Shown here: piece by piece, positions 1 to 8,568 of the stretch
How positions within the stretch are numbered: position 1 is the first letter of the stretch
How the letters are laid out: each line of letters opens with the position of its first letter
Assembly: GCA_002995645.1 (NCBI GenBank)
Contig: PUHO01000007.1
Span: 4,797-68,796, forward strand
Length of the DNA stretch: 64,000 bases
Source of the DNA: SAR324 cluster bacterium
GTDB lineage: Bacteria; SAR324; XYD2-FULL-50-16; HCM1
Direction of reading: 5' to 3'
Translations under genes and position numbers: made by a program
The notes under the pieces: generated by a model
The model's input: the letters and a program-made list of their open reading frames with translations, nothing else
Told to the model about the DNA's origin: nothing
Database searches by the model: none

Positions 1-2
1 AA

Positions 3-839
3 GGCTTCCAACATTCTTTCTGGTTGACTGTAAGAGACGGTTCTGCTGCGGCGGCAAAAAAATGCGGAGTTAAGACTAGCTTTGTTGGTCCTAGTGCTGA
101 AACGCAAATAGCACAACAAATTAATATGGTTGAAAATGCCATGATGAAACACCCGCAAGGGATTATTCTTGCTCCACTGGACGCTAAAGCATTAGTGCCA
201 ATTATTAACCAAGCAAAACGTAAACACGTACCTGTTATTACGTTCGATTCTGGTTTAGCTAGTAAATATCCTGTTTCTTTTGTGGCTACAAATAACCAAA
301 AAGCCGGAGCTTTAGCAGCGCAACACATGATTAAACTATTAAAAGCTAAAGGTTGGTTTAAAAATGCTACTATTGGAATTATTGCGCATAATGCGGGAAC
401 TACTTCCACAATTGACCGAGTTAAAGGCTTTGTTGATTACATTCATGCAAATGCTAGCGGTATTAAAATCCTAGGCGTTAAATACTCTGATGGGGATCAT
501 GATAAAGCTAGATCTATGACGATTGATATGTTAAGAGCACATCCGCATATGAGAGGTATTTACGCTACTAACGAAGGCGCGGCTATTGGTATGGGTTTAG
601 GTATTGCCACAGCAGGAAAAGCAAAACAACTAGTAAAAATGGGCTTTGATAGAGCAGAAGGCACAATAAAACAACTTAAACAAGGAAACCTTGACGGTTT
701 TGTTGCACAAGATCCGTTCCAAATCGGTTACCAATCGATGATGTTAATGTGTAAAACACTAAAAGGGGAATCCGTTCCTGCTGTTGTAGATATTCCTACA
801 CAATACATTAATATCAAAAACGTAGATAAAGCTAAATAA
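3..839 (+). CDS. Periplasmic sugar-binding protein of an ABC transporter (RbsB-like), 5' end cut by window
   Basis: The open frame is already running at the window edge (codons from position 3, reading GFQHSFWLTVRDGS), so the TTG at 24 is not the real start and the signal peptide lies outside. The protein has the periplasmic-binding-protein type 1 pattern of the ribose/galactose group: an early region with AETQIAQQINMVENAM, the I-I-L-A-P-L-D-A segment of the sugar cleft, VPVITFDSG in the middle, and a C-terminal GFVAQDPFQIGYQSM stretch. It should bind a monosaccharide outside the inner membrane and hand it to a permease and ATPase that are not in the window. It lies 220 bp upstream of fucI on the same strand, so fucose or another sugar from mucus glycans is a reasonable substrate, but that is inferred from position only. 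No other fucose transporter is seen nearby. Confidence 0.85.
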   Translation, partial: GFQHSFWLTVRDGSAAAAKKCGVKTSFVGPSAETQIAQQINMVENAMMKHPQGIILAPLDAKALVPIINQAKRKHVPVITFDSGLASKYPVSFVATNNQKAGALAAQHMIKLLKAKGWFKNATIGIIAHNAGTTSTIDRVKGFVDYIHANASGIKILGVKYSDGDHDKARSMTIDMLRAHPHMRGIYATNEGAAIGMGLGIATAGKAKQLVKMGFDRAEGTIKQLKQGNLDGFVAQDPFQIGYQSMMLMCKTLKGESVPAVVDIPTQYINIKNVDKAK

Positions 840-853
840 TTTTAGTCAACTTA

Positions 854-945
854 TATTGTAGTGGTTATTAACTCCTTGTTAAGAGTAATAACTACTACAA
901 TCATAGATTGTATTGTGTTTCTCATCATGAAAAATACAATACAAT
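854..945 (+). terminator. Two consecutive strong hairpins after the binding-protein gene
   Basis: The first inverted repeat pairs 854-873 with 883-901 (arms beginning ATTGTAGTGGTTATTA and ending TAATAACTACTACAAT, nearly perfect). The second pairs ATTGTATTGTGTTT (907-920) with AAAATACAATACAAT (931-945). Neither is followed by a clean T run, so this may be a terminator, an attenuator or an RNA-stabilising structure between the binding-protein transcript and fucI. Confidence 0.5.
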
Positions 946-960
946 ACAATACAATTAAAA

Positions 961-1042
961 TAACATATTATATGCGTTACATAATAATAAAATAAGTCAG
1001 CTATTTTTAAATATGTTGATGATGAATTCTAACATATTATAT
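961..1042 (+). promoter_or_regulatory. Paired 13-bp direct repeats upstream of fucI (candidate operator)
   Basis: The 13-mer TAACATATTATAT occurs identically at 961-973 and 1030-1042, 69 bp apart centre to centre, directly upstream of the fucI ribosome binding site (AAAGGAAAG near 1045). Two identical sites bracketing an AT-rich leader are typical of a transcription-factor operator, but no regulator gene for the fuc genes is visible here. The assignment is inference from position and identity only. Confidence 0.35.
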
Positions 1043-1059
1043 TAAAAGGAAAGAATACA

Positions 1060-2853
1060 ATGACTACAAATAAAAACAAGTTTGTTGGTGATTATCCAAA
1101 AATTGGTATTAGACCAGTTATAGACGGCAGAGAGCAAGGCGTAAGAGAAGCTTTAGAAGATCAAACCATGGCAATGGCAATATCTTTAAAGAACTTTTTA
1201 GAATCTAATTTAAATTATCCTGATGGCGAACCGGTGCAATGTGTGATTGCAGAAGGCACTATAGGCGGGGTTTATGAAGCAACTAAATGTAAACATCTTT
1301 TTAGAAAAGAAAACGTAGGCGTTACCATTACCGCAACTCCTTCTTGGTGCTATGGCGCCGAAGTAATGGATATAGATCCATTAAATATTAAGGCAGTATG
1401 GGGATTTAATGGAACAGAACGTCCGGGAGCAGTGTATCTTGCGGCAGCCCTTGCAGGATACACGCAAATGGGATTACCTGCCTTTTCTATTTATGGCGAA
1501 GACGTGCAAGAAGCAAGTGATACAAGTATCCCCGCTGACGTGCAAGAAAAGCTTTTGAAATTCGCTAAAGCGGGAGTCGGTGCAATATGGTTACGTGATA
1601 AATCGTATCTTTCATTAGGATCTACATCAATGGGGATCGCCGGTTCTTGCGTAGATCCTAAATTCTTTCAAAAATACTTAGGTATGAGAACAGAATATGT
1701 GGATATGACGGAAATTAAAAGACGTATTGATCGTAATATTTTTGATCAAGCGGAATTTGAAAAAGCTCTTACATGGACAAAGCAAAATTGTAAAGAAGGC
1801 AAAGACGTTAATCCACCGGATAAACAACGATCTAGCAAGGAAAAAGACGAACTATGGGCTTTTGTTGTTAAAATGACAATCATAATAAAAGATCTTATGA
1901 ACGGTAATCCACAACTTAAAAAGTTAGGTTTTGGTGAAGAGTCTTTAGGTCATAATGCGTTAATTTCAGGTTTTCAAGGACAACGTCATTGGACAGATCA
2001 TTATCCAAACGGTGATTTCTCGGAAGCTATTTTAAATTCTTCTTTTGATTGGAACGGTATTCGCCAACCGCTGTTAGTAGCCACGGAAAACGATAGTCTA
2101 AACGGGGTTTCTATGGCGTTTGGTCATGTACTTACAGGTAAAGCGCAAATGTTTTCTGATGTAAGAACCTATTGGTCGCCTAATGCCGTAGAAAAAGCCA
2201 CAGGGTGGAAAGCGACAGGTAAGGCAGAAAACGGCTTTATTCATTTAATTAATTCAGGATCAAGTTGTTTAGACGCTAGCGGGCAACAAACGGACGATAA
2301 AGGAAATCCGGTAGTTAAGCCCTATAAAGAAATTACCCCGGAAGAAGCGCAAAAATGCCTAGACGCTACTACGTGGCCTTGTGCAGTAGATGAATATTTT
2401 CGCGGTGGTGGATACTCAAGCGCCTTTGTTACTAAAGGTAATATGAAAATGACCATGTCCCGCATTAACCTTGTAGACGGTTTAGGACCGGTCTTGCAAA
2501 TTGCAGAAGGTTATTCTATTGAACTTCCACCGGAGGTACACGCTAAAATTGACAAACGTACAAACGAAACCTGGCCAACGACTTGGTTTGTTCCTAAGCT
2601 AACAGGAAAAGGAGCTTTTAAAGACGTGTATTCAGTAATGGCAAATTGGGGAGCGAATCACGGCGCTATTTCTTTTGATCATATTGGAGCGGAGTTAATT
2701 ACCCTTGCTTCTATGTTGCGGATCCCTGTATGTATGCACAACGTAGATGAAAGTAAAATCTTTAGACCGTCAGCATGGAATTCTTTCGGCACAGAAAGTT
2801 CGATTCAAGATATGCACGCTTGTAAAAACTTTGGTCCATTATATGGCAAGTAA
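1060..2853 (+). CDS. fucI: L-fucose isomerase
   Basis: Converts L-fucose to L-fuculose in the cytoplasm, the first committed step of fucose breakdown. At 597 residues it is close to the usual size of about 590. Mn-binding residues of the family are in place: Glu343 in LLVATENDSLNG, Asp367 in QMFSDVRTYWSP and His534 in GANHGAISFDHIG, matching E. coli E337, D361 and H528 with a constant offset. GFNGTERPGAVYL (114-126) and GYTQMGLPAFSIYG are further family hallmarks. The start has a good ribosome binding site (AAAGGAAAG, 1045-1053). It begins the fucI-fucK-fucA-fucU operon; the gap to fucK is 50 bp. Nothing is truncated. Confidence 0.97.
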   Translation: MTTNKNKFVGDYPKIGIRPVIDGREQGVREALEDQTMAMAISLKNFLESNLNYPDGEPVQCVIAEGTIGGVYEATKCKHLFRKENVGVTITATPSWCYGAEVMDIDPLNIKAVWGFNGTERPGAVYLAAALAGYTQMGLPAFSIYGEDVQEASDTSIPADVQEKLLKFAKAGVGAIWLRDKSYLSLGSTSMGIAGSCVDPKFFQKYLGMRTEYVDMTEIKRRIDRNIFDQAEFEKALTWTKQNCKEGKDVNPPDKQRSSKEKDELWAFVVKMTIIIKDLMNGNPQLKKLGFGEESLGHNALISGFQGQRHWTDHYPNGDFSEAILNSSFDWNGIRQPLLVATENDSLNGVSMAFGHVLTGKAQMFSDVRTYWSPNAVEKATGWKATGKAENGFIHLINSGSSCLDASGQQTDDKGNPVVKPYKEITPEEAQKCLDATTWPCAVDEYFRGGGYSSAFVTKGNMKMTMSRINLVDGLGPVLQIAEGYSIELPPEVHAKIDKRTNETWPTTWFVPKLTGKGAFKDVYSVMANWGANHGAISFDHIGAELITLASMLRIPVCMHNVDESKIFRPSAWNSFGTESSIQDMHACKNFGPLYGK

Positions 2854-2903
2854 TCAGCACGGCAAGTAAATAATACCATATACTAACTATGGGAGAGGAT
2901 AAA

Positions 2904-4319
2904 ATGAATGAAAAACAACATATAATAGTGCTAGATTGTGGGGCTACTAATATTAGAGTTGTAGCAATTGATTGCGCAACCTCTGAAATAGTAGCAAAAC
3001 ATAGTATGCATAATAGCACTAAAGAATATAATAATGAAGGCTTAATATGGGATATTGACGAGATCTTTAACAAATTGCAAGCATGTTGTATAGAAGTCAT
3101 GAAACAGATTCCAAAAGAAAGTGTAAAAGCCGTTTCTACTACCACTTTTGGGGTTGACGGTACTTTTTTAGATGACAACAAGCGACCTTTATATCCAATA
3201 ATTTCATGGCAATGTAAACGTAACGCCAAGATCATGGATAAGAGCTTATTTCATTACTTTGATAAGAATGCATTATTTCATAAAACAGGAGTTGGCTATT
3301 TCCCTTTTAATACGATAAATAAATTCATTTGGTTTAAGGAAAATAAACCGGAAGTCCTAGAAAAAGCCAGTAGTTTTTTATTCATTTCATCTTACATTAA
3401 TTTTAAATTAACTGACGTCCTTTCTTGTGATTTTACAATGCTTGGTACGTCAATGTTAACTAACCTTAATACACAAAATTTGTCAGAAGAAATTGCCGAA
3501 ACTATTGGATATAATACTAATATCTTTAAAAATATCGTTAATCCAGGAGATATTGTTGGTAATATCACCGATCCTATGGCAGCTCGTTTTCATTTGCCTA
3601 GCAACGTTCCTGTAGTGTCTTCCGGTCATGATACGCAATTTGCCATATTTGCTAGTGGTACAGATGATCATACGCCTGTTTTAAGCTCTGGTACATGGGA
3701 AATACTCATGGTTGATACGCAAAAGATTGCCTCCTTAGATAGTTCGTTACTAGATAAAGGTATTACTATTGAATTCGGTTGTGAATTGCAACATTATAGT
3801 ATGGGAATACAATGGCTAGCATCAGGAATTATTGAATGGGTTAGAAGAAATTTTTATGGGGAAATTAGTAATGATGAGGAGGCTTATAACACCATGATAT
3901 CAGAAGTCTACGATTATAAAGAAGAAATTGACAGTGCTACTGTTTCTGTGGAAATTGATTTCTTAAATAATCAAGGGGCAATTAAAGGATTATCTATTAA
4001 TAGTAAGCGATATGCCATTTATTATAACCTCTTAGTAGAGCTTGCTAAACATTTGAAATCTTCCTTACATAGTCTTGAAAACCTCTCTCACTTTAAAGCT
4101 AAGCAATTGGTATGCGTAGGCGGGGGAAGTAAGAATAAATTATGGAATCAAATTAAAGCCGATACTTTAAACATTCCTATAATAATAAATAATAGGATAG
4201 AAAACACCGTGTTAGGCGCAAGCTATTACGCCATGCAAGCTATAACAAAAAACAAAAGCGCATCAGAAATTAGAGATAGTTTTAAAAAAGATGTAACAAT
4301 CTACAATCCTGCAACCTAA
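2904..4319 (+). CDS. fucK: L-fuculokinase
   Basis: FGGY-family sugar kinase that phosphorylates L-fuculose to L-fuculose 1-phosphate with ATP. The N-terminal nucleotide-binding motif reads VLDCGATNIRVVAID and the C-terminal adenosine-binding glycine motif is CVGGGSKNKLW. I chose the ATG at 2904 (MNEKQHIIVLD) rather than the upstream ATG at 2889 because the ribosome binding site GGGAGAGGA lies at 2891-2899, between the two. That gives 471 residues, normal for the family. It sits between fucI and fucA with 16 bp to fucA, so co-expression is expected. The closely related rhamnulokinase is the main alternative, but FucI and FucU neighbours favour fuculose. Confidence 0.92.
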   Translation: MNEKQHIIVLDCGATNIRVVAIDCATSEIVAKHSMHNSTKEYNNEGLIWDIDEIFNKLQACCIEVMKQIPKESVKAVSTTTFGVDGTFLDDNKRPLYPIISWQCKRNAKIMDKSLFHYFDKNALFHKTGVGYFPFNTINKFIWFKENKPEVLEKASSFLFISSYINFKLTDVLSCDFTMLGTSMLTNLNTQNLSEEIAETIGYNTNIFKNIVNPGDIVGNITDPMAARFHLPSNVPVVSSGHDTQFAIFASGTDDHTPVLSSGTWEILMVDTQKIASLDSSLLDKGITIEFGCELQHYSMGIQWLASGIIEWVRRNFYGEISNDEEAYNTMISEVYDYKEEIDSATVSVEIDFLNNQGAIKGLSINSKRYAIYYNLLVELAKHLKSSLHSLENLSHFKAKQLVCVGGGSKNKLWNQIKADTLNIPIIINNRIENTVLGASYYAMQAITKNKSASEIRDSFKKDVTIYNPAT

Positions 4320-4335
4320 TAAAAAGGATAAAGAA

Positions 4336-5169
4336 ATGAATAATAATAATTGGAAAATTAATCCACCACTTCCAGACCTAGTATATGATTTTTCTAAGAT
4401 TGAAGAACCGCAAACTAAAGAGCAAGTGGCAGCATACTATAATTCAAAAGAAATAGTAGCGTTACGAAAACATATATGCGAAATTGGAAAACGTATGTGG
4501 CAAAAAGATTTTGTTGACGGCAACGGCGGCAATATTTCCATTCGTATTTCTAAGAATTTAGTTTTATGTACGCCAACGCTCATATCAAAAGGTTTTATGA
4601 CTGTAGAAGATATATGTATTGTTGATATGGAAGGTAACCAAAAACATGGCTATCGCCCTTCCACAAGTGAAATTAAAACCCATTTAGCAGTTATGAAACA
4701 TAATCCTAATGCCTTAGCATGCATTCATGGTCATCCACCGTATTTAACCTCTTATGCTGTAAGCGGCATTGTGCCGCCTAGTGGGATTATTTCCGAAGCG
4801 GATATATTTTTAGGCAAAATCGTAAGCTCACCTTATCGCCATCCAGGATCTACAGAAATGCAAGAACTTATGGCAAACTATGCTCATGATCAATGTATAT
4901 TATGGCAGAATCATGGGGCTTTTGTTCAAAGTGATAACCTAGAAGACGCTTATTGGAAGTTAGAAAATGCTGAAGCTGTGGCAAAAACCGTATCGTTAAC
5001 ATCATTACACAAACAACCTCTAACAAGAATTCCTGAAGACGGTATAAAAAAACTCGTAGAACTAAGACTCGCCTTAGGAATGGAAGACAAACGTGAAAAC
5101 TTAGAAGGAGAAGACTTATATAATACCAATACGTTCGCCAATCAAAAAATAGTATCAGTAGGAGAATAA
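4336..5169 (+). CDS. fucA: L-fuculose-1-phosphate aldolase (class II aldolase)
   Basis: Cleaves L-fuculose 1-phosphate to dihydroxyacetone phosphate and L-lactaldehyde. The zinc site of the class II aldolase/adducin fold is complete: His131 and His133 in CIHGHPPYLTSYAV, His193 in LWQNHGAFV, with the catalytic acid Glu112 in STSEIKTHLAVM. GNGGNISIR (62-70) is the phosphate-binding signature. At 277 residues it is longer than E. coli FucA (about 215) and nearer to rhamnulose-1-phosphate aldolase, with extra N- and C-terminal segments. The operon context still points to fuculose phosphate. Its stop is 1 bp from the fucU start. Confidence 0.88.
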   Translation: MNNNNWKINPPLPDLVYDFSKIEEPQTKEQVAAYYNSKEIVALRKHICEIGKRMWQKDFVDGNGGNISIRISKNLVLCTPTLISKGFMTVEDICIVDMEGNQKHGYRPSTSEIKTHLAVMKHNPNALACIHGHPPYLTSYAVSGIVPPSGIISEADIFLGKIVSSPYRHPGSTEMQELMANYAHDQCILWQNHGAFVQSDNLEDAYWKLENAEAVAKTVSLTSLHKQPLTRIPEDGIKKLVELRLALGMEDKRENLEGEDLYNTNTFANQKIVSVGE

Positions 5170-5170
5170 T

Positions 5171-5596
5171 ATGCTGAAATCTATACCGTCTATAATTAGC
5201 CCGGAGCTATTAAAAGCTCTTGCAGAAATGGGGCACGGCGATGAAATAGTTTTAGCTGACGCCCATTTCCCGGCTCATAGAATTCATAAGAATGTTATTC
5301 GCTGTGACGGCTTAAAAAATACCGATCTTTTAGAAGGAATTATGACTCTTTTTACTTTAGATGATTATTCTCCGGATAACATTGTAATGATGTCCCCAGT
5401 TCCTGGCGATGTTGCTGATAAATCTGTAGCGGATCGTTATTTATCTGCCATAGAAAAGCATGAAAAAAATCGGCAAATTACTTTTATTGATCGTTTTGCT
5501 TTTTATGATCGTGCTAAAAATGCATATGTTATCATAGTAAGCGGCGAATTAGCAAAATATAGTAATATCATTCTTAAAAAGGGGGTGATAACATAA
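5171..5596 (+). CDS. fucU: L-fucose mutarotase
   Basis: RbsD/FucU-family enzyme that interconverts the alpha and beta anomers of L-fucose so that the isomerase gets its preferred form. Recognised by the N-terminal MGHGDEIVLADAHFPA block, with the catalytic His in GHGDE, and by RCDGLKNTDLLEGI. Its 141 residues match the family. It is the last gene of the fuc operon. No clear Rho-independent terminator follows; instead the transcript would run into the repeat array at 5739. Confidence 0.93.
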   Translation: MLKSIPSIISPELLKALAEMGHGDEIVLADAHFPAHRIHKNVIRCDGLKNTDLLEGIMTLFTLDDYSPDNIVMMSPVPGDVADKSVADRYLSAIEKHEKNRQITFIDRFAFYDRAKNAYVIIVSGELAKYSNIILKKGVIT

Positions 5597-5738
5597 AAAA
5601 GAATAAGAGGACAAGCTAAGATAATTTTAATTTATTAGATCGATTATGTAATGCTAACTTCTGATGTGTATAGTAACTATTTGAAATATATTGTTATTCT
5701 GTAAGATAAAGTTGTTGGAAGTTGGCGTTACATATGTT

Positions 5739-6866
5739 TGGCGCGTCAGGCAAGGGATCGGCAATTTGATAGGCGTGCAAAAAAAGAAAGAGGGTAAGTA
5801 AAAAATAATGTAGCCGGTACTTTTATAGCGTCAGGCAAAGATGTGGCGGGCTTCCTCTCAATGGGCGTTTGTCTTACTTCTTCGTACTTTTAGAGCGTTA
5901 GGCAAGGGAACGGCAATTTGATAGGCGTGCATAAAAAGAAAGCGGTTAAGTAAAAGAATAATGTAACCGGTACTTTTAGAGCGTCAGGCAAGAGCTCGGC
6001 GATCTTCCTCTCAATGGGCGTTTGTCTTACCTCTTCGTACTTTTAGAGCGTCAGGCAAGGACTCGGCGCTCTTAGAGGCGTACGAAATGACAGCAAAAGC
6101 AGTAGTAAAAAAAGCTATAGAATTGATAGCAGTGCATAAAAAAGAAAGAGGGTAAGAAAAAAAAATAATGTAGCCGGTACTTTTAGAGCGTCAGGCAAGG
6201 GATCGGCGGTCTTCCTCTCAATGGGCATTTGTCTTACCTCTTCGTACTTTTAGAGCGTTAGGCAAGAGCTCGGCAATGTGATAGCAGTGCAAAAAAAGAA
6301 AGAGGGTAAAAAAAAAATAATGTAGCCGGTACTTTTAGAGCATCAGGCAAGGGCTCGGCAGTCTTCCTCTCAATGGGCGTTTGTCTTACCTCTTCTTACT
6401 TTTGGATCGTTAGGCAAAGACGCGGCAGTCTTATAGGCGTGCATAAAAAGAAAGAGGGTAAGAAAAAAAAATAATGTAACCGGTACTTTTAGAGCGTCAG
6501 GCAAGGGCTCGGCAATTTGATAGCAGTGCAAAAAAAGAAAGAGGGTAAGTAAAAGAATAATGTAGCCGGTACTTTTAGAGTGTCAGGCAAGGGCTTGGCG
6601 GGCTTCCTCTCAATGGGCGTTTGTCTTACCTCTTCGTACTTTTAGAGCGTTAGGCAAGGGATCTGCAATTTGATAGGCGTGCATAAAAAGAAAGCGGTTA
6701 AGTAAAAGAATAATGTAGCCGGTACTTTTAGAGCGTCAGGCAAGGGATCGGCGATCTTCCTCTCAATGGGCGTTTGTCTTACCTCTTCGTACTTTTAGAG
6801 CGTCAGGCAAGGGATCGGTAATTTGATAGGCGTGCAAAAAAAGAAAGAGGGTAAATAAAAAAAAAT
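5739..6866 (+). repeat. Two-module intergenic repeat array (about 153-bp composite unit, 14 cores)
   Basis: The stretch 5597-6877 has no credible gene. It is built from a core beginning GTACTTTTAGAGCGTCAGGC, starting at 5817, 5884, 5970, 6037, 6177, 6244, 6329, 6396, 6483, 6569, 6636, 6722 and 6789, plus a partial core at 5739. Cores are joined by two alternating linkers. Linker B is pyrimidine-rich (CTTCCTCTCAATGGGCG, then TTGTCTTACCTCTTC) and gives a 67-bp step every time. Linker A is A-rich (GATAGGCGTGC, then AAAGAAAGAGGGTAAG) and gives 85-87 bp. One 140-bp step holds an insertion at about 6078-6125, and one A-A step breaks the alternation. AGAGGGTAAG of linker A can pair with CTTACCTCTT of linker B, so a transcript could fold into serial hairpins. 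It is not a CRISPR: the linkers are themselves conserved. Confidence 0.9.
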
Positions 6867-6877
6867 AATTTATTACA

Positions 6878-6906
6878 TTGACAAAACTATTTTTATAAGA
6901 TATAAA
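6878..6906 (+). promoter_or_regulatory. Sigma70-type promoter of the first tRNA-Met
   Basis: TTGACA at 6878-6883 and TATAAA at 6901-6906 are separated by exactly 17 bp. The predicted start is about 6912, a few bases before the mature tRNA at 6919. This is a near-consensus stable-RNA promoter. The second tRNA has no comparable -35 element. Confidence 0.75.
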
Positions 6907-6918
6907 ATAAAAAAATAT

Positions 6919-6995
6919 GGCGAAGTAGCTCAGCTGGCTAGAGCGTACGACTCATAATCGTAAGGTCGGGAGTTCGACCCTCCCCTTCGCTACCA
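6919..6995 (+). tRNA. tRNA-Met (CAT), copy 1
   Basis: A 77-nt cloverleaf. The acceptor arm is GGCGAAG with CTTCGCT (one G-T pair at 1-72, common in elongator tRNA-Met of many bacteria), then the D arm GCTCAGCTGGCTAGAGC. The anticodon arm is TACGA CTCATAA TCGTA with CAT as anticodon, the T arm is GGGAGTTCGACCCTCCC, and discriminator A plus encoded CCA follow. Elongator methionine is favoured over lysidine-modified tRNA-Ile2 by the GGCG...CGCTACCA acceptor pattern, but both use CAT and the sequence alone does not settle it fully. Confidence 0.9.
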
Positions 6996-6999
6996 ATTT

Positions 7000-7745
7000 T
7001 CTTGCCCTCAAATCCCTTAAATTTTATAAGCATAGCCCTTGCTATGAAAACTATTGCTTGTTACTCGTAGCCAACTGTGACTATGACAACAAGGCTATAA
7101 TAAAAATAAAACTTGCCTTAAACTCCTTTAATTTCATAAACATAGCCCATACTATGGCAACTATTGCTTATTACTCGTAGCCAACTTTGACTATGACAAC
7201 AAGGAAATAATAAAAATCTAACTTACCTTAAATCCCTTTTAATTTCAAAAACATAGCCCTTGCTATGGTAACTACTGCTTGCTACTTGTAGCCAACTTTG
7301 ACTATGACAACAAGAAAATAATAAAAATAAAACTTGCCTCAAATCCCTTTAATTTCATAAACATAGCCCCTACTATGACAACTACTGCTTATTACTCGTA
7401 GCCAACTTTGACTATGACAACAAAGAAATAATAAAAATAAAACTTGCCTTAAATCCCTTATAATTTCATAAGTATAGCCCCTACTATGACAACTATTGCT
7501 TGTTACTCTTAGCCAACTTTGACTATGACAACAAAGAAATAATAAAAATATAACTTGCCTCAAATCCCTTATTATTTCATAAACATAGCCCCTACTATGA
7601 CAACTATTGCTTGCTACTTGTAGCCAACTTTGACCATGACAACTATTACTCGTAGCTAACTTTGGCTATTGCAATAAGGAAAAAACTAGGCTATAATAAA
7701 AATATAACTTGCCTTGCTTTCGCAAATCCCTTATAATTTTATAAA
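7000..7745 (+). repeat. 111-bp tandem repeat array between the two tRNA-Met genes
   Basis: Six units start at about 7001, 7112, 7222, 7333, 7443 and 7554 (period 110-111 bp), then a longer partial unit at about 7708. Each unit carries two potential RNA hairpins: CATAGC-loop-GCTATG (varied as CATAGCCCCTACTATG), and a longer one pairing CTTGTT with AACAAG around TAGCCAA/TTGACTA. An open frame across part of this on the minus strand encodes only the repeat and is not a credible gene. The array would be transcribed with the first tRNA if that promoter reads through. Confidence 0.9.
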
Positions 7746-7801
7746 CATACCCCCTGTTATGGTAATTATTACCTGTTATCTTAGTTATATAAAGTAAATA
7801 G

Positions 7802-7878
7802 GGCGAAGTAGCTCAGCTGGCTGGAGCGTACGACTCATAATCGTAAGGTCGGGAGTTCGATCCTCCCCTTCGCTACCA
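7802..7878 (+). tRNA. tRNA-Met (CAT), copy 2
   Basis: Same 77-nt cloverleaf as the copy at 6919 with two differences: GCTGGAGC instead of GCTAGAGC in the D arm, and GATCC instead of GACCC in the T loop/arm. The acceptor, anticodon arm and CCA are identical. An AT-rich stretch precedes it (TTATAT at about 7785), but there is no TTGACA-like element at the right distance. It may depend on read-through from copy 1 across the hairpin array. Confidence 0.88.
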
Positions 7879-8010
7879 ATTTTATTTTCCTTGATTACCT
7901 TTAATTTTATATAGATAGCTTGTCGTTACATGATAACTATTGCCTATTTTTTGCTTCCCCTTTGTTGCTCGTGTTATAAATAAAATTTTGTTATTATATT
8001 TTTTAATTAA

Positions 8011-8078
8011 ATCAATTTGATAACTAAATTGATAGTGTAAAATTCTAGCTTGCATTACTTGCTGTAATGTAGTAATAT
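8011..8078 (+). promoter_or_regulatory. Promoter and dyad operator of the molybdenum/nitrate reductase operon
   Basis: TTGCAT (8050-8055) and TAATAT (8073-8078) lie 17 bp apart, a good sigma70 promoter 35 bp before moaE. Just upstream, ATCAATTT (8011-8018) and AAATTGAT (8026-8033) form a perfect 8-bp inverted repeat with a 7-bp centre. A second dyad, ATTAC-TTGCT-GTAAT, overlaps the promoter spacer. The upstream dyad resembles the half-sites of FNR/CRP-family regulators, which commonly control nap genes, but the arm orientation differs from the classical TTGAT-N4-ATCAA, so the regulator is not assigned. Confidence 0.5.
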
Positions 8079-8112
8079 ACAAAATCATACGTATATTTAT
8101 ATTTATTTCACT

Positions 8113-8568
8113 ATGTTAGAACAAAACGCAATTCACGTTGAATTATCATCAACTGCTCTTTCTATGGATAAAGCGCTTGCGTTCGTTCAAACAGAAGAAT
8201 ACGGCGGCATTGCTAGCTTTATTGGCACAGTAAGAAACCAAAATGAAAATAAAGAAGTCGAATCGCTTTTTTATGAAGCACACACAAGCTTAGCCCAAAA
8301 TACGTTAATGGAAATAGCAAACGAAGCGCGTAGCAAATTCTTTCCTGCAAAAGGGAAAATATGGATTTCTCATGCACTTGGTAAACTCGCATTAGGCGAT
8401 AAAGCCGTTATTGTTGCAGTGGCGACAAAGCACCGCGCCGCATGTATGCAAGCTTGCCAATATATTATAGAAGAATTAAAACAACGCGCGCCTATTTGGA
8501 AACAAGAAAACTACACAAAAGGAGATCAACAATGGCTAGATGGAAAAAGTATTATACCTACAGTATAA
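8113..8568 (+). CDS. moaE: Molybdopterin synthase catalytic subunit
   Basis: MoaE transfers sulfur from thiocarboxylated MoaD onto precursor Z to make molybdopterin. Family features are seen: GGIASFIGTVRNQNENKEVESLFYEAH near the N-terminus and the active-site lysine motif APIWKQENY near the C-terminus. Length 151 residues is normal. It is the first gene of an operon that runs through napF. Its last 37 nt overlap the start of modA in another frame. MoaA, MoaC and MoaD are not in this window and must be encoded elsewhere. Confidence 0.93.
   Translation: MLEQNAIHVELSSTALSMDKALAFVQTEEYGGIASFIGTVRNQNENKEVESLFYEAHTSLAQNTLMEIANEARSKFFPAKGKIWISHALGKLALGDKAVIVAVATKHRAACMQACQYIIEELKQRAPIWKQENYTKGDQQWLDGKSIIPTV

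Noticed and set aside
5739..6866. CRISPR array
   Set aside because: Repeats are regularly spaced, but the spacers are themselves two conserved alternating sequences, not unique, and no cas genes are near.
7339..7563. Minus-strand open frame across the 111-bp array
   Set aside because: It merely translates two repeat units and has no start signal.
8442..8531. N-terminal extension of modA
   Set aside because: The extra 30 residues are moaE read in another frame; the ribosome binding site and signal peptide support 8532.
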